Shown: positions 35,196-47,365 of the stretch, piece after piece
Layout of the letters: each line of letters begins with the position of its first letter
Numbering within the stretch: position 1 is the stretch's first letter
From: Mycolicibacterium pulveris
Lineage (GTDB): Bacteria > Actinomycetota > Actinomycetes > Mycobacteriales > Mycobacteriaceae
Length of the DNA stretch: 64,000 bases
Reading direction: 5' to 3'
Assembly (NCBI RefSeq): GCF_010725725.1
Contig: NZ_AP022599.1
Coordinates: 310,001-374,000, forward strand
The notes under the pieces: generated by a model
The model's database searches: none
Seen by the model: only the letters and a program-made list of their open reading frames with translations
Told to the model about the DNA's origin: nothing
Made by a program: the position numbers and the translations under genes

Positions 35196-36299
35196 ATGGA
35201 TCTGTCGGGAGAGGCCTGGAGGGCACCCGTCGACCGTTCGCGCGACGCGCGTCGCGAACCGGGGCCGATCAACCTCCAGCGCTACCAGTTCACCCCCGCC
35301 TACGCGGGCATCGCCACCCTGTTCGGTCTGCCGTTGTGCCTCAACCAGGACGATCTGCGCGCCGGAGCCGTCGATGTGGCCGTCCTCGGCGCGCCCGTGG
35401 ACATGTCGCTGGGCCATCGCGGCGCCGCGTTCGGGCCGCGCGGGATCCGCGCCGACGAACGGGTGCTGGCCCACTCGCCGGAGATGCTCGTCAGCGACAG
35501 CACCCGGGTGCACCCGTTCGAGGTGCTCACGGTCGTCGACTACGGCGACGCGCCCGTCGACCCGTTGAGCATCGAGAACTCGATGGAGCCGATCCGCGCG
35601 ATGGTGCGCGAGATCGCCGAGGTGGGCGCCGTGCCGATCGTGCTCGGTGGCGACCACTCGATCCTGTGGCCGAACGCCGCGGCGCTGGCCGACGTGTACG
35701 GGCCGGGCAAGGTCGGCGTCGTCCACTTCGATGCTCACCCCGACTGCGCCAACGACCTCGTCGGCCACCTGGCCTCGCACGGAACACCGATCCGTCGACT
35801 CATCGACGACGAGCACATCCCGGGACGCAACTTCATCCAGATCGGTTTGCGTAGCGCGGTGGCGCCCGACGACGCGTTGTTCGAATGGATGCGCGAGAAT
35901 GGGTTGCGCACGCACTTCATGGCCGAAATCGACCGGCGCGGCTTTCACACCGTGCTCGAGCAGGCCATCAGCGAGGCGTTGGATGGACCGGAGTATCTGT
36001 ACCTGTCGCTGGACATCGACGTGCTGGACCCCGCGTTCGCCCCCGGAACGGGAACCCCCGAGCCGCCCGGTCTGACCAATCGCGAACTGCTACCGGCCAT
36101 TCGGCGGATCTGCCACGAAACCCCGGTCGTCGGAATGGAAGTCGTCGAAGTGGCACCCCACCTCGATCCCGGTTACACCACGACGATGAACGCGCGGCGG
36201 GCGATTTTCGAGGCGCTGACCGGGCTGGCGATGCGCCGCCTGCAGCTGCCGGGCCCGGCCTATCTCCACCCCGACGTCGGCGGGCCGGCCCCCGGCTAA
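35196..36299 (+). CDS. Agmatinase/arginase-family ureohydrolase
   Basis: 367 aa from ATG 35196. Binuclear manganese-site motifs are complete: GGDHSIL (about 149), HFDAHPDC (about 172), and [20 protein letters not shown] (about 272). GVEVVEV-like end motif is [14 protein letters not shown]. The PG-rich loop favours agmatinase or a guanidino-acid hydrolase over arginase, but substrate cannot be fixed. It could release urea, fitting the neighbouring nitrogen genes, though it is transcribed separately. Convergent with glnD with a 4-bp overlap; divergent from ffh. Confidence 0.85.
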   Translation: MDLSGEAWRAPVDRSRDARREPGPINLQRYQFTPAYAGIATLFGLPLCLNQDDLRAGAVDVAVLGAPVDMSLGHRGAAFGPRGIRADERVLAHSPEMLVSDSTRVHPFEVLTVVDYGDAPVDPLSIENSMEPIRAMVREIAEVGAVPIVLGGDHSILWPNAAALADVYGPGKVGVVHFDAHPDCANDLVGHLASHGTPIRRLIDDEHIPGRNFIQIGLRSAVAPDDALFEWMRENGLRTHFMAEIDRRGFHTVLEQAISEALDGPEYLYLSLDIDVLDPAFAPGTGTPEPPGLTNRELLPAIRRICHETPVVGMEVVEVAPHLDPGYTTTMNARRAIFEALTGLAMRRLQLPGPAYLHPDVGGPAPG

Positions 36300-38770
36300 C
36301 CGGCGTCGGCGGCCTGCTTGGCCGGCGGGGCGGGCGGGGCGGGCAACACCGCGAACAGGTCACGCTCGATGTCGGCGCGGGTGGCGGCGCCGCCGGTGAT
36401 GCCGAAGACGTCGATCACCGACGACCCCAGCGTGGTGACCTTGGCCCACGCGATGTCGACACCTTCGCGTTCGAACACCGCGGTCAGCCTTGCCAGCAGG
36501 CCGGCGCGGTCGACGCTGCGGATCTGGACCACCTGCTGGCCCGGTGCTGCTCCGTCGGACCACAGGATCCGCGGTGGCGCGACGACATGGTTGATCGGCA
36601 CCCCCGCCGGCGTCTGCCCGGCCCTGGCGGTGCCGTGTTGCGCGGCCTCGCTCTCGCGGCGGTCCAGCGACGTCAACACGTCCAGATCACCGTCGAGCGC
36701 GAGCACGAACTGCTGGCGCAGCAACTCCGCCGTCGGCGGCGATCCGAAGTGCGGCGAGACCACGAAGGTGTTGATCGCCGACCCCGAGAGGCCGTTGACC
36801 GACGCTGAATGCACCCGCAGCGAGTTCAGCGCCAACACCCCGGCCGCCTTGGACAACAGGCCGCGCCGGTCCGGGGCGATCATCGTGACGTGGTAGATGT
36901 GGGGGCTGTCCCCCGGCACCAGTTCGACATGCACCCTGCTGTCGGCGGCAAGCGAAAGATGATGCGGATCAATGGGATCGGGCTGCGGCAGCGGCTGGCC
37001 GGCCATCACCAACCGGCAGCGCCGCACCAGGTCGCCGATCAGCGAGGCCTTCCAGTCGCCCCACACCCCGGGGCCGGTGGCCTGGGAGTCCGCCTCGGCA
37101 AGCACGTATAGCAGCTCCAACAGCACGGAGTCGCCGTCGAGCGCGTCGACCACCGAGGCGATCACCTTGGGATCCTGCAGATCGCGCCGCGTCGCCGTGT
37201 GCGCGAGCAACAGGTGGTAGCGCACCATCTTCGACAGTGTTTCGACGTCGGAGGGCCACAGGCCCAGCCGGGTGCCGATCTGCACGGCCAACTCGGCGCC
37301 GATGACGCTGTGGTCGCCGCCGCGGCCCTTGCCGATGTCGTGACACAGCGCACCGAGGACCAGAAGGTCGGGACGAGACACCCTGGTGGTCAACTCGCTC
37401 GCACGGGCCACCGTCTCGACGAGATGGCGGTCGACCGTCCAGATGTGCACGATGTCGCGCGGCGGTAGGTCGCGCACCGCGCCCCACTCGGGAAACAGCC
37501 TGCCCCACAAGCCGGTTCGGTCCAGCGCCTCGATGGTGCTCACGGTGGCCGGGCCGGCCGCCAACATCACCAGCAGGTCTTTGAGGGCCTGACGGGGCCA
37601 CGGCGCACGCAACTCCGGCGCGGTCTCGGCCAACCGGCCCAGCGTGGCGGCCGCCATCGGCAGACCGGTGGTGGCCGACGCGGCCGCGACCCGCAGCACC
37701 AGGCCGGGGTCGCGCTGCGGGCGGGCGTCGCGGGCCAGGATCACCTCGCCGGCGAACTCGACGACCCCTTCGTCGAGGGGACGGCGCATCGGCCTGCGAA
37801 ATGCCGCGAGGCCGCGGCGCGGCAACGCGTTGGCCGCGGTGCGCACCCCGGCGTCGACGTAGAAGCTGATGGTGCGTGCGGCATCGGAAAGCATGCGCGC
37901 CAAGTCGAATCGGTCGCCGATCTGCAGTGCGGCGCCGATCTCGTCGGCATGCTGGGCCAGCAGCACCTGCCGGCCGCGTCCGGCCGCGCGGTGTAGTTCG
38001 GTGCGAACGTTGAGCAACGCCAGATGCGCCTCACCCAGCGTCGTGCTCGGCGACGCCGACGATCGGCTGGGGTAGACGTCGGCCAGTTGCGCGATGGCCA
38101 GCGCGTTGAGCAGTTGCACGTCGCGAAGGCCGCCGCGACCGCATTTGAGATCCGGTTCGGCGCGGTGCGCGATCTCACCGCTGCGCTGCCATCGCGCTTT
38201 GCTGTGCTCGACGAGTTCATCGAACCGCGAGGCGATTGCGGTACGCCACTGGCGACGGGCTCCGCTGATCAGCGCCGACGACAGATCGGTGTTGCCTGCA
38301 ATATGGCGCGCTTCCAACATCGCCAGACCGGCCGAGATGTCCGTGCCTGCGACCCGCAGCGCCTCGGGAACCGTGCGCACGCTGTGGTCGATGCGAATGT
38401 TGGCGTCCCACAACGGGTACCACAGCAGCTCAGCGACCTTGCCGACGATGTCGGCGGGCAGATCGTCATGCAGCAGCGTCAGGTCCAGATCGGAGTAGGG
38501 CACCAGCTCGCCTCGCCCCAACCCGCCTGTCGCGACGATCGCGAAGCCGCTGTCTGCGGTGATGCCGATCTCGTTAGCTTTTGTAGTGAACCAGAATTCG
38601 TGCAGCTCCAGCAACGCGTCGCGCAGCGCTGCCGAGTCCAGTTGGCGGGTCGAGCCCGACAGCAGCTGTTCGCTCGCGGCGGCGAGATCGGTGGCCGGAC
38701 GAGCAGATCCCGCCTCCGGCGCGGCCCATCGCGGGGCACCGGAGGCGGGATCGGGTGACTGCTCTGTCAT
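36296..38770 (-). CDS. glnD: Bifunctional PII uridylyl/nucleotidyl-transferase and removing enzyme
   Basis: 824 aa from ATG 38770. Nucleotidyltransferase motif [16 protein letters not shown] (about 85), central helical domain, HD phosphohydrolase motif with [14 protein letters not shown] (about 470), and two C-terminal ACT domains (about 625-700 and 735-810). It modifies and demodifies PII (GlnB); in actinobacteria the modification is adenylylation. Third gene of amt-glnB-glnD; 79 bp after glnB. Confidence 0.95.
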   Translation of the reverse strand: MTEQSPDPASGAPRWAAPEAGSARPATDLAAASEQLLSGSTRQLDSAALRDALLELHEFWFTTKANEIGITADSGFAIVATGGLGRGELVPYSDLDLTLLHDDLPADIVGKVAELLWYPLWDANIRIDHSVRTVPEALRVAGTDISAGLAMLEARHIAGNTDLSSALISGARRQWRTAIASRFDELVEHSKARWQRSGEIAHRAEPDLKCGRGGLRDVQLLNALAIAQLADVYPSRSSASPSTTLGEAHLALLNVRTELHRAAGRGRQVLLAQHADEIGAALQIGDRFDLARMLSDAARTISFYVDAGVRTAANALPRRGLAAFRRPMRRPLDEGVVEFAGEVILARDARPQRDPGLVLRVAAASATTGLPMAAATLGRLAETAPELRAPWPRQALKDLLVMLAAGPATVSTIEALDRTGLWGRLFPEWGAVRDLPPRDIVHIWTVDRHLVETVARASELTTRVSRPDLLVLGALCHDIGKGRGGDHSVIGAELAVQIGTRLGLWPSDVETLSKMVRYHLLLAHTATRRDLQDPKVIASVVDALDGDSVLLELLYVLAEADSQATGPGVWGDWKASLIGDLVRRCRLVMAGQPLPQPDPIDPHHLSLAADSRVHVELVPGDSPHIYHVTMIAPDRRGLLSKAAGVLALNSLRVHSASVNGLSGSAINTFVVSPHFGSPPTAELLRQQFVLALDGDLDVLTSLDRRESEAAQHGTARAGQTPAGVPINHVVAPPRILWSDGAAPGQQVVQIRSVDRAGLLARLTAVFEREGVDIAWAKVTTLGSSVIDVFGITGGAATRADIERDLFAVLPAPPAPPAKQAADAG

Positions 38771-38849
38771 CGGTGTCCTCTCCCGGCCTTTACCGAATCG
38801 ATGCTCACGGTGGACGGCCGGACGACGACCTCTCGAGTTCAGATGCGGC

Positions 38850-39221
<372 letters not shown>

Positions 39222-40577
39222 TCAGGCGAGCTCGTAAGCCGTTTCAGCGTGTTCGGTCTCATCGATACCAGTTTCCTCGTTCTCGAGGCTCACCCGCCAG
39301 CCCATGGGCTTGACGATGAACGCGATGATCGCCGTCATGATCCCAGTGAACACCACGGCGGCCAGTGCGATAACAGCCTGCACCACCAGTTGTTTGATAC
39401 CGCCGCCGTAGAACAGGCCCGTTTCGGTGGCCAGCAAGCCGATGCCGATGGTGCCCCAGAGGCCGGCGACGAGGTGAACGCCGACGACGTCGAGCGAGTC
39501 GTCGTAACCGAACTTGTACTTCATGCTGACGGCCAGCGACGAGAGTGCACCGGCGATCGAGCCGAGGATCAGCGATCCGATCGGCGACAGTGCACCGCAG
39601 GCCGGGGTGATCGCGACCAGGCCCGCGACGATGCCCGATGCCGCACCCACGCTGGTCGGTTTACCGTCGCGGATGCGTTCGACCACCAGCCAGCCCAGCA
39701 TCGCCGCCGCCGTCGCAGCGGTGGTGTTGACCCACACCTGGCCGGCGACCATGTCGGCCGCGCCCTCGGATCCCACGTTGAAGCCAAACCACCCGAACCA
39801 CAGGATCGCCGCGCCGAGCATCACGAACGGGATGTTGTGGGGCCGGTACGCCATCTTGCCGAAACCGTTTCGTCGGCCCACCAGGACGGCCAACACCAGG
39901 GCGGCCATACCGGCGTTGATGTGCACGACGGTGCCGCCCGCGAAGTCGATGGGCGCCACGGAGGCCACCCCGGCTTCCGCGTCGTAGCCGAATATCCATG
40001 ACGCAATGCTGTTTTCGGCACCCGACAACAGGCCGCCGCCCCAAACCATGTGTGACAGGGGGAAGTACACCACCGTCACCCAGATCGCGCCGAACACCAG
40101 CCAGGTCGCGAACTTCATGCGTTCGGCCATCGCGCCGCTGATCAGGGCGACGGTGATCACGGCGAAGGTGAGCTGGAAGCCGGCCCAAACGATCGCGGGC
40201 ACCGTGCCGAACCCGCCGAGCACGAAGAGCGTGTCGGCGCCGACCTCTTTGGTCTCCAGGAGGGGGCTCAGCCCGAACAGCGCGAACGGGTTGTCGAAAA
40301 TGCCCAGGATGTCGGATTGACCGGTGTGCGCCGAGGCGAACGACATCGAGTAGCCCCACAACACATAGATGACGCTGACGACGCCGATGGAACCGAACGA
40401 CATCATCATCATGTTGAGAACGGACTTCTGGCGGGACAGGCCGCCGTAGAAGAACGCCAGGCCCGGTGTCATGAACAACACCAGCGCAGCAGCGGTGAGC
40501 ACCCATGCGGTATCTCCGGAACTCAAGCCTCCGGGGCCGAAAGGCGCGAACGCGTCGTCTGGTAAGGCTAGAAGCAC
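39222..40577 (-). CDS. amt: Ammonium transporter
   Basis: 451 aa from GTG 40577, chosen because AAGGAGG lies about 10 bp upstream; a longer frame to 40652 has none. Eleven membrane helices; LFMTPGLAFFYGGLSRQKSVL, MVWGGGLL, DFAGGTVVHINAG (pore His) and the second pore His in VVGVHLVAGLWGTIGIG are seen. A short soluble tail (ENEETGIDETEH) follows. A candidate GlnR box lies upstream at about 40669-40683. Confidence 0.95.
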   Translation of the reverse strand: MLLALPDDAFAPFGPGGLSSGDTAWVLTAAALVLFMTPGLAFFYGGLSRQKSVLNMMMMSFGSIGVVSVIYVLWGYSMSFASAHTGQSDILGIFDNPFALFGLSPLLETKEVGADTLFVLGGFGTVPAIVWAGFQLTFAVITVALISGAMAERMKFATWLVFGAIWVTVVYFPLSHMVWGGGLLSGAENSIASWIFGYDAEAGVASVAPIDFAGGTVVHINAGMAALVLAVLVGRRNGFGKMAYRPHNIPFVMLGAAILWFGWFGFNVGSEGAADMVAGQVWVNTTAATAAAMLGWLVVERIRDGKPTSVGAASGIVAGLVAITPACGALSPIGSLILGSIAGALSSLAVSMKYKFGYDDSLDVVGVHLVAGLWGTIGIGLLATETGLFYGGGIKQLVVQAVIALAAVVFTGIMTAIIAFIVKPMGWRVSLENEETGIDETEHAETAYELA

Positions 40578-40668
40578 TTTGTGTGAACCTCCTTGGGACG
40601 TGGGCCGATAGAGATCGGGCCTCCCGAAGAGACTCTGTGCCCGGCGTTTCACCGGTGATGCGTGTGCG

Positions 40669-40683
40669 TTTCGTCGATGTGAA
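40669..40683 (-). promoter_or_regulatory. Candidate GlnR box upstream of amt
   Basis: Minus-strand TCAC-N6-GAAAC matches the actinobacterial GlnR half pattern GTnAC-N6-GnAAC except for the first base; a second GTGAAAC follows closely. About 95 bp before the amt start. Position may be off by one base. GlnR control of amt-glnB-glnD is known in mycobacteria; the site here is my reading. Confidence 0.4.
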
Positions 40684-40760
40684 CGCGTCCGCGGACATCG
40701 TTACGCTCATGTTTCGCCGGCCGCGCCGGCGCTTCGGCGCACCGGCGCGGGTGCGGCGGC

Positions 40761-42047
40761 TCAGCCCAGCAGCGCGTCGACGAAGGCGGCGGGCTCGAAC
40801 GGCGCGAGATCGTCGGGGCCCTCTCCGAGTCCGACGAGCTTGACCGGAACACCGAGTTCCTGCTGGACGCGGAAGACGATCCCGCCCTTGGCGGTGCCGT
40901 CGAGCTTGGTCAGCACCAACCCGGTGATGTCGACGACTTCGGCGAACACCCGTGCCTGCGGCAGCCCGTTCTGGCCGATGGTGGCGTCGAGCACCAGCAG
41001 CACCTCGTCGACCTGGGTGCGGCGGCTCACCACCCGTTTGACCTTGCCGAGCTCGTCCATCAGACCGGTCTTGGTGTGCAGTCGTCCCGCGGTGTCGATG
41101 ACCACGACGTCGGCGCCGGACTCGATGCCCACGTCGACGGCGTCGAACGCCACCGACGCGGGATCGGCGCCTTCGGGGCCGCGGACCACCTGCGCACCGA
41201 CCCGCGACGCCCAGGTCTGAAGCTGATCGGCCGCGGCGGCGCGGAAGGTGTCCGCCGCGCCGAGCACGACGCGGCGGCCGTCGGCCACCAGCACGCGCGC
41301 GAGCTTGCCGACCGTCGTGGTCTTTCCGGTGCCGTTCACCCCGACGACCAGCAGCACCGAGGGCTTGTCGGCGTGTGGCAGCGCCTTGATCGAGCGGTCC
41401 AGGTCGGGTTGCAGTTGCTCGATGAGCACCTCGCGCAGCACCGCGCGGGCGTCGGCTTCGGTGCGCACGCGGGCGGCGGCCATCCGCGAACGCAGTGCGG
41501 TGACGATCGCTTCGGTGACGACGGGACCGAGGTCGGCGATCAGCAGCGTGTCCTCGATCGCCTCCCAGGAGTCCTCGTCGAGGTCGCCGCCGCCGAGCAG
41601 GCCGAGCATGCTGCGGCCGAGCGTGTTCTGTGACTTGGCCAGCCGTCCGCGCAGCCGCTCCAGCCTGCCTTCCGGCGGGGCGATCTCCTCCACGACCGGG
41701 GTGGCGGGCTCGGCGGGTTCGGCGGGCGGCACGGGCTCGACCGGGGCCTCGGGCAGCTGCACATCGGCGATCGACCGCCTCGGCGCGTCGCGCGGGATGG
41801 TGGCGTCGTCGCCGACGCCGGGCAGCCCGGTGGTGTCGATCCGCTCGACCGGTTCGGCGGGGGCCGACTTCGAGAACGTGATGCCCGATGTCGTGGTGTA
41901 GCCGCCGGCGCGGTCGAGGGGGGTGGCGGTCTCGGGAGCCGACAGCCTGACGCGTCGCCGCCGGTAGCGCACCAATCCGACGACGAGCGCGGCGGCCACC
42001 AGCAGGACGACGACGACCGCGATCGCGATCCACAGACCCTCTGTCAC
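40761..42047 (-). CDS. ftsY: Signal recognition particle receptor FtsY
   Basis: 428 aa. N-terminal membrane segment (about residues 5-27), an acidic Pro/Glu-rich linker (A domain, to about 120), then the NG GTPase domain with GVNGTGKTTTVGKLA, DTAGRLHTKTGLMDEL and TKLDGTAKGG. It docks SRP-ribosome complexes at the membrane. The true membrane helix is typical of actinobacterial FtsY. 79 bp after smc, probably one transcript from smc. Confidence 0.96.
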   Translation of the reverse strand: MTEGLWIAIAVVVVLLVAAALVVGLVRYRRRRVRLSAPETATPLDRAGGYTTTSGITFSKSAPAEPVERIDTTGLPGVGDDATIPRDAPRRSIADVQLPEAPVEPVPPAEPAEPATPVVEEIAPPEGRLERLRGRLAKSQNTLGRSMLGLLGGGDLDEDSWEAIEDTLLIADLGPVVTEAIVTALRSRMAAARVRTEADARAVLREVLIEQLQPDLDRSIKALPHADKPSVLLVVGVNGTGKTTTVGKLARVLVADGRRVVLGAADTFRAAAADQLQTWASRVGAQVVRGPEGADPASVAFDAVDVGIESGADVVVIDTAGRLHTKTGLMDELGKVKRVVSRRTQVDEVLLVLDATIGQNGLPQARVFAEVVDITGLVLTKLDGTAKGGIVFRVQQELGVPVKLVGLGEGPDDLAPFEPAAFVDALLG

Positions 42048-42126
42048 GCCACCATTGTCGCAGCATCAATTGTGGTGATTTCGGCGTGGTTGGTCACACT
42101 GAGCGTGACGAAGTACGCCCAAACCG

Positions 42127-45100
42127 CTAATTGGTGGCGGCGACCAACTCCTGTCCGCGCATCCGCTGGCTGATCACCTGGGTGATGCCGTCGTCGCGCA
42201 TCGTGACGCCGTACAGCGCGTCGGCGACCTCCATCGTCGGCTTCTGGTGGGTGATGACGATGAGCTGCGACTGCGACCGCAACTGCTCGAACAGCCCGAG
42301 CAGCCGGCGCAGGTTCACGTCGTCGAGCGCGGCCTCGACCTCGTCCATCACATAGAACGGCGACGGCCGGGCCCGGAAAATCGCGACCAGCATCGCCACC
42401 GCGGTCAGCGACTTCTCACCGCCGGACAACAGCGACAGCCGTTTGATCTTCTTGCCCGGCGGGCGGGCCTCGACCTCGATGCCGGTGGTCAGCATGTCGT
42501 CGGGGTCGGTGAGCAGCAGCCTGCCCTCACCCCCGGGAAACAGCGTCGAAAACACCTGCTGGAACTCGCGTTCCACGTCGGTGTAGGCCTCGGTGAAGAC
42601 CTGCAGGATGCGGTTGTCGACGTCGTCGATGACATCGAGCAGGTCCTTGCGCGCCGCCTTGACGTCCTCGAGTTGGGTGGACAGGAAGTTGTAGCGCTCC
42701 TCCAGCGCCGCGAACTCCTCCAGCGCCAACGGGTTCACCCGGCCCAACTCCTTGAGTTCGCGTTCGGCCTTCTTCGCCCGCCGCTCCTGGGTGGGCCGGT
42801 CGAACGGCATCGGCGCGGGCGCGACGACCTGCTCGCCCCGTTCGCGGGCCTGCTCGTACTCGGCCATCTCCAGCTCCGACGGCGGCAACGGGACGTCGGG
42901 CCCGTATTCGGCGATGAGGTCTGCGCTGGCCATGCCGAACTGTTCGAGGATCTGCTCTTCGAGCTGCTCGATGCGCAGTGCCGCTTGGGCTTTGGCGACC
43001 TCGTCGCGGTGCAGCGCGTCGGTCAGGGCGTTGATCTTCGCGGTGAGCTCGTTGACCTCGTCGCGGGTCTTGGCCAACGCGGCCGACCGGTGCTGGCGTT
43101 CCTCGGCGACCGCGTCGCGCGCCCGCGACGCCACCGCGACCACGGAGCTCAGCCGTTGTGCGACAAGTCGTGCCGACTCCGCGACCGCCGCCGCGACCTT
43201 GGCGGCATGTGCCCGCGCTTCCCGGGCCCGCTGCGCACGCACCCGCGCCTCGCGCTCCGCGGCGGCCGCTCGTCGCAGCGAATCGGCTTTGCCCCGAACG
43301 GCGTTGGCTCGCTCTTCGGCCGTGCGTACCGCCAACCGCGCCTCGACCTCGACGGCCCGCGCGGCTTCGGCGGCCGCCATCGTCTCCTGGCGGTTGACCG
43401 GCTCCGCCTCGAACGTCGGCTCCTGCCGTGCGTTGTGCAGCCGTTGCTCGAGCTCGGCGAGTTCCTCGACGGTGCGCGACCGGTTGGCCTCCAGCTCGTC
43501 GCGCTGCTTGATCAGCCGCTGCCACTCGTCGTCGGCCGTGCGGGCGTCCTGGCCCAGCCGGCCCAGCTGCTCGTAGATCGCCGAGATCGCGGCATCGGAT
43601 TCGTTGAGCGCAGCCAACGCCTGCTCGGCGGCGTCGCGGCGGGCGGCCTGTTCGGCCAGCGCACCTGCGAGCGCCGCGGACAGCTCACCCGCCTGGTTCT
43701 CGGCCTCGGCCAGTTCGGCGCGGGCCTTGTCCACCTCCGAGGCGATCTCGAGCGTGCTGGGCTTGCGATCGGAGCCGCCGCTGACCCACCCGGCGCCGAC
43801 GAGATCGCCGTCGGCGGTCACCGCACGCAGCTGCGGGCGGGAGCGGACCAGATTGAGCGCGGCGGTCAGATCGGGCACCACGGCGACATCGCCCAGCATC
43901 GCGGTGATCGCGCCCTGCAGCCGGGTCGGCACCTCGACAAGGTCGAGCGCCCACCGCGCGCCGGAGGGCAGCGGCCCGGTCTGCGGCGGGGCGTGTACGT
44001 GCCAGTCGCTGAGCACGATCGCCGCGCGGCCGGCGTCGGATTCCTTGAGGGCGGCGACGGCGGCGCGGGCGGCACCGACGTTTTCGGCGGCGACGGCGTC
44101 GGCTGCGGCCCCGAGCACCGCGGCCACCGCCGCCTCGTAGCCGTCACGCACCTTCAGCAGGTTGGCGACAGACCCGAAAAGACCTGCATCACTGCGGTTT
44201 TTCCACAGCCACGCCGCTCCGTCCTTGCGCTCCAATCCCACCGAGAGCGCTTCGATACGCGCCCGCAACGACGCCACCTGCCGCTCGGCGCCGCGTTCGG
44301 CGGCCTGCAGTTCGGTGACCCGTTCATCGGCCAGCCGCAGCGCGGTCACGGTGCGGTCGTGGTGTTCGTCCAGCCCCACCTCGCCGGCGTCGAGCTCGCC
44401 GACGCGGGCTTGCACTGTTTCGAACTCGGCCTGCGTCTGCTGGGCGCGTGCCGCGGCCTCCTCGATGCTGGCGGTGAGCCGCGCGACGGTCTCGTCGATC
44501 GACTCGACGCGGGTGCGCATGGTGTCGACCTGGCCGGCCAGCCGGGCCACGCCCTCGCGGCGGTCGGCCTCGGCGCGCGCGGCGGCCATGTGCGCCCGTT
44601 CGGCCTCGGCGGCGATCCGTTCACGCTCGGCGAGTTCGTTGCGGGCCGCCTCCAGCGTGGCCCGTGACTCCTCGAGTTCCTCGAGCAGCCGGCGTTCCTC
44701 CGCGGCGACCTGCTCGGCCTGCGCCTCCAGCTCATCGGGGTCGGGGCCGGTGGACGCTTCGGGCTCGATGTCGAGATGCTGCGCGCGCTCGCTTGCGATG
44801 CGCACCGTGGCGCTCACCCGTTCGGCCAGCGCCGACAACGAAAACCAGGTCTGCTGGGCGGCTTCGGCGCGCTCGGACAGGCTGTTGACCGCCGACTCGT
44901 GGGCGGCCAGCTCGACGCTCTTGGCCTCCGACAGCGCGGTCAGCTCGTCGTGCTCGCGGCGCAGCGTGGTCTCGGCCTCGCTGGTGTTCTCGAACTCGGC
45001 GCGGCGGGTGACCAGATCGTCGGCGGCCAGCCGCAGCCGGGCATCGCGCAGATCGGCCTGGATGGTCTGGGCGCGGCGGGCCATCTCGGCCTGCCTGCCC

Positions 45101-45714
45101 AGCGGTTTGAGTTGCCTGCGCAGTTCGGTGGTCAGGTCGGTCAGCCGGGCCAGGTTGGCCGACATCGCGTCGAGCTTGCGGACCGCCTTCTCCTTGCGCT
45201 TGCGGTGCTTGAGCACCCCGGCGGCCTCCTCGATGAAGGCGCGGCGGTCCTCCGGGCGCGATTCGAGGATCTCGGCGAGCTTGCCCTGCCCGACAATGAC
45301 GTGCATCTCGCGGCCGATGCCCGAATCCGACAGCAGCTCCTGCACATCCATCAGGCGGCAGCTGCTGCCGTTGATCTCGTATTCACTTCCGCCGTCGCGG
45401 AACATCCGCCGGGTAATCGAGACCTCGGAGTACTCGATCGGCAGCGAGTTGTCGGAGTTGTCGATCGTCACGGTCACCTCGGCACGGCCCAGCGGTGGCC
45501 GCGAGGACGTGCCCGCGAAGATGACGTCCTCCATCTTTCCGCCACGCAGCGTCTTGGCGCCCTGTTCGCCCATCACCCAGGTGAGCGCGTCGACCACGTT
45601 GGACTTGCCGGACCCGTTCGGACCGACGACGCAGGTGATGCCCGGTTCGAATCGCAGAGTCGTGGGCGAAGCAAAGGACTTGAAGCCCTTGAGCGTCAGA
45701 CTCTTGAGGTGCAC
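42127..45714 (-). CDS. smc: Chromosome segregation protein SMC
   Basis: 1195 aa from GTG 45714. Walker [21 protein letters not shown] at about 32, two long coiled coils (about 170-490 and 665-1000), hinge domain about 500-660 with [21 protein letters not shown] signature [20 protein letters not shown] and Walker [15 protein letters not shown] near the end. The ATPase condenses and aligns chromosomes with ScpA/ScpB, which are not nearby. Full length for the family. Confidence 0.97.
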   Translation of the reverse strand: MHLKSLTLKGFKSFASPTTLRFEPGITCVVGPNGSGKSNVVDALTWVMGEQGAKTLRGGKMEDVIFAGTSSRPPLGRAEVTVTIDNSDNSLPIEYSEVSITRRMFRDGGSEYEINGSSCRLMDVQELLSDSGIGREMHVIVGQGKLAEILESRPEDRRAFIEEAAGVLKHRKRKEKAVRKLDAMSANLARLTDLTTELRRQLKPLGRQAEMARRAQTIQADLRDARLRLAADDLVTRRAEFENTSEAETTLRREHDELTALSEAKSVELAAHESAVNSLSERAEAAQQTWFSLSALAERVSATVRIASERAQHLDIEPEASTGPDPDELEAQAEQVAAEERRLLEELEESRATLEAARNELAERERIAAEAERAHMAAARAEADRREGVARLAGQVDTMRTRVESIDETVARLTASIEEAAARAQQTQAEFETVQARVGELDAGEVGLDEHHDRTVTALRLADERVTELQAAERGAERQVASLRARIEALSVGLERKDGAAWLWKNRSDAGLFGSVANLLKVRDGYEAAVAAVLGAAADAVAAENVGAARAAVAALKESDAGRAAIVLSDWHVHAPPQTGPLPSGARWALDLVEVPTRLQGAITAMLGDVAVVPDLTAALNLVRSRPQLRAVTADGDLVGAGWVSGGSDRKPSTLEIASEVDKARAELAEAENQAGELSAALAGALAEQAARRDAAEQALAALNESDAAISAIYEQLGRLGQDARTADDEWQRLIKQRDELEANRSRTVEELAELEQRLHNARQEPTFEAEPVNRQETMAAAEAARAVEVEARLAVRTAEERANAVRGKADSLRRAAAAEREARVRAQRAREARAHAAKVAAAVAESARLVAQRLSSVVAVASRARDAVAEERQHRSAALAKTRDEVNELTAKINALTDALHRDEVAKAQAALRIEQLEEQILEQFGMASADLIAEYGPDVPLPPSELEMAEYEQARERGEQVVAPAPMPFDRPTQERRAKKAERELKELGRVNPLALEEFAALEERYNFLSTQLEDVKAARKDLLDVIDDVDNRILQVFTEAYTDVEREFQQVFSTLFPGGEGRLLLTDPDDMLTTGIEVEARPPGKKIKRLSLLSGGEKSLTAVAMLVAIFRARPSPFYVMDEVEAALDDVNLRRLLGLFEQLRSQSQLIVITHQKPTMEVADALYGVTMRDDGITQVISQRMRGQELVAATN

Positions 45715-45740
45715 GACGTGAAACCCTACCGCCGCCGGGG

Positions 45741-46025
45741 CTACCGCTCGGTGAAGCCTTCTAGCGAGTCGCGAACTTCTGACCAGTCGGCGACCACTTT
45801 GTCCACCCGACCGGGCGTCTTTCCGCTCTGCAGCAGCTCAAGAAGTTTTTCGCAGGCCTCCCGCGGGCCCTGGGCGACCACCTGGACGCGGCCGTCGGGC
45901 TTGTTGGCCGCGTAACCGGTCAGCCCGAGTTCTAGGGCGCGGGCCCGGGTCCACCAGCGGAACCCGACGCCCTGAACGTGCCCGTGCACCCAAGCCGTCA
46001 GGCGTGCCTCAGCTAACTCCTGCAT
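45741..46025 (-). CDS. acyP: Acylphosphatase
   Basis: 94 aa from ATG 46025. [20 protein letters not shown] holds the phosphate loop and catalytic Arg; the catalytic Asn lies in [11 protein letters not shown]. Hydrolyses acyl phosphates; physiological role unclear. The start lies inside the 3' end of the OsmC-like gene (17-bp overlap), with GAGG in that gene's last codons. 26 bp before smc, as in M. tuberculosis. Confidence 0.93.
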   Translation of the reverse strand: MQELAEARLTAWVHGHVQGVGFRWWTRARALELGLTGYAANKPDGRVQVVAQGPREACEKLLELLQSGKTPGRVDKVVADWSEVRDSLEGFTER

Positions 46026-46425
46026 CATGAACCTCAAACGTCACTTTGGTCCCGGATTTCAGCGTCCGACCGACCGTGCAGACCTGGTCGATGGCGCGCT
46101 CGACGACCGTGACCACCCGCGCCTTCTCGTCCTCTGAGAGCCCCGACAGGTCCAGCTCCATGCGTTCTTCGAGCAGCGGATAGCGCTCCTGGTCGCGGTC
46201 GGCCGGGCCCGACACCCGGATCGTCGTCTGATAGTCGTCGCCCAGGCGGCGGCGCAGCGGCGCGTCGCTGGCCATGCCGCTGCAGGCCGCCAGCGCGATC
46301 TTGAGCAGCTCGCCGGGGGTGAAGACGCCGTCGACGTCCTCGTTGCCGACGAGCACCTGGGCGCCGCGGGAGCTGCGGCCAACGTATCGGCGCACGCCGG
46401 TGCGCTCCACCCACAGTTCGGTCAT
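46009..46425 (-). CDS. OsmC/Ohr-family protein (Rv2923c-like)
   Basis: 138 aa from ATG 46425 ([16 protein letters not shown]), matching the expected N-terminus; other in-frame ATGs at 46434 and 46452 are possible. [17 protein letters not shown] contains the first conserved Cys of the OsmC fold and [18 protein letters not shown] the second, the pair that reduces organic hydroperoxides. Cytoplasmic. Coupled to acyP. Confidence 0.85.
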   Translation of the reverse strand: MTELWVERTGVRRYVGRSSRGAQVLVGNEDVDGVFTPGELLKIALAACSGMASDAPLRRRLGDDYQTTIRVSGPADRDQERYPLLEERMELDLSGLSEDEKARVVTVVERAIDQVCTVGRTLKSGTKVTFEVHDAGVS

Positions 46426-46507
46426 GCCTGCCATCTTCGCCCAAAGGGACATTTGGGCGGAAAAGTGCGAGTGGAATCCACCATTTCGTCAATCTCGGCG
46501 CAGCGAG

Positions 46508-47365
46508 CTAGGCGCGTCGCACCCGCGGCCGCGGCTGGCATTTCGGACAGTAGAACGACGACCGGTTCATGAACTTCTCCCGCCGCATCACCGCGCCGCA
46601 GCGCCGGCACGGCTCCCCCGCGCGCCCGTAGGCGTCCAGCGAGCGGTCGAAGTAGCCGGACTCCCCGTTGACGTTGACATACAACGCATCAAACGACGTG
46701 CCGCCCTGATCCAGCGCTTCGGCCATCACCTCGGCGGCCGCGTCGAGCACCTCGCCGAGCTGACGGCGGGTCAACGCTGACGCCAAACGTGCGCCGTGCA
46801 CACGCGCCCGCCACAACGCCTCGTCGGCGTAGATGTTGCCGATGCCCGACACCACCGTCTGATCCAGAAGCTGACGCTTGATCTCGGAATGCTTGCGCCG
46901 CAACACCGTAACGACAGCATCGCGGTCGAACATCGGGTCCAGCGGGTCACGGGCCAGATGCGCGACGGGAAGCGGAACGTCGCTGCCGTCGACGGTGACC
47001 ATCTCGGTGAGCAACCACCCGCCGAACGTGCGCTGGTCGACGAAGCTCAGCGCCGTGCCGTCGTCGAGGAGCGCCGCGATGCGCAGGTGCCGTTCGTTGG
47101 GCACCGCCCCCAGCAGCATCTGCCCGCTCATGCCCAGATGCACCACCAGGGCCGACCCGTCGTCCAGTGTCAGCCACATGTACTTGCCGCGACGGCCGGT
47201 GCCGACGACGCGCGAGCCGAGTAGCCGCGCCGTGAGGTCGGTCGGGCCTGCCTCGTGCCGACGCACCGCGCGGGGGTGATGGACACGCACCGCGGTGACG
47301 GTCTTGTCGACGACGTGCGCTGCCAGTCCGCGCCGGACAACCTCGACCTCGGGAAGCTCAGGCAT
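46508..47365 (-). CDS. mutM: Formamidopyrimidine-DNA glycosylase
   Basis: 285 aa. N-terminal PELPEV with the catalytic Pro2/Glu3, HLGMSGQ, the H2TH region [15 protein letters not shown], and the C-terminal zinc finger CRRCG...CPKC. It excises 8-oxoguanine and other oxidised bases and nicks the strand. ATG 47365 overlaps the rnc stop by 8 bp; the rnc-mutM pairing is conserved in mycobacteria. An equivalent symbol is fpg. Confidence 0.96.
   Translation of the reverse strand: MPELPEVEVVRRGLAAHVVDKTVTAVRVHHPRAVRRHEAGPTDLTARLLGSRVVGTGRRGKYMWLTLDDGSALVVHLGMSGQMLLGAVPNERHLRIAALLDDGTALSFVDQRTFGGWLLTEMVTVDGSDVPLPVAHLARDPLDPMFDRDAVVTVLRRKHSEIKRQLLDQTVVSGIGNIYADEALWRARVHGARLASALTRRQLGEVLDAAAEVMAEALDQGGTSFDALYVNVNGESGYFDRSLDAYGRAGEPCRRCGAVMRREKFMNRSSFYCPKCQPRPRVRRA

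Noticed and set aside
39661..42069. 802-codon minus frame across amt and ftsY
   Set aside because: Arg/Gly-rich translation typical of a shadow frame over two well-identified genes.
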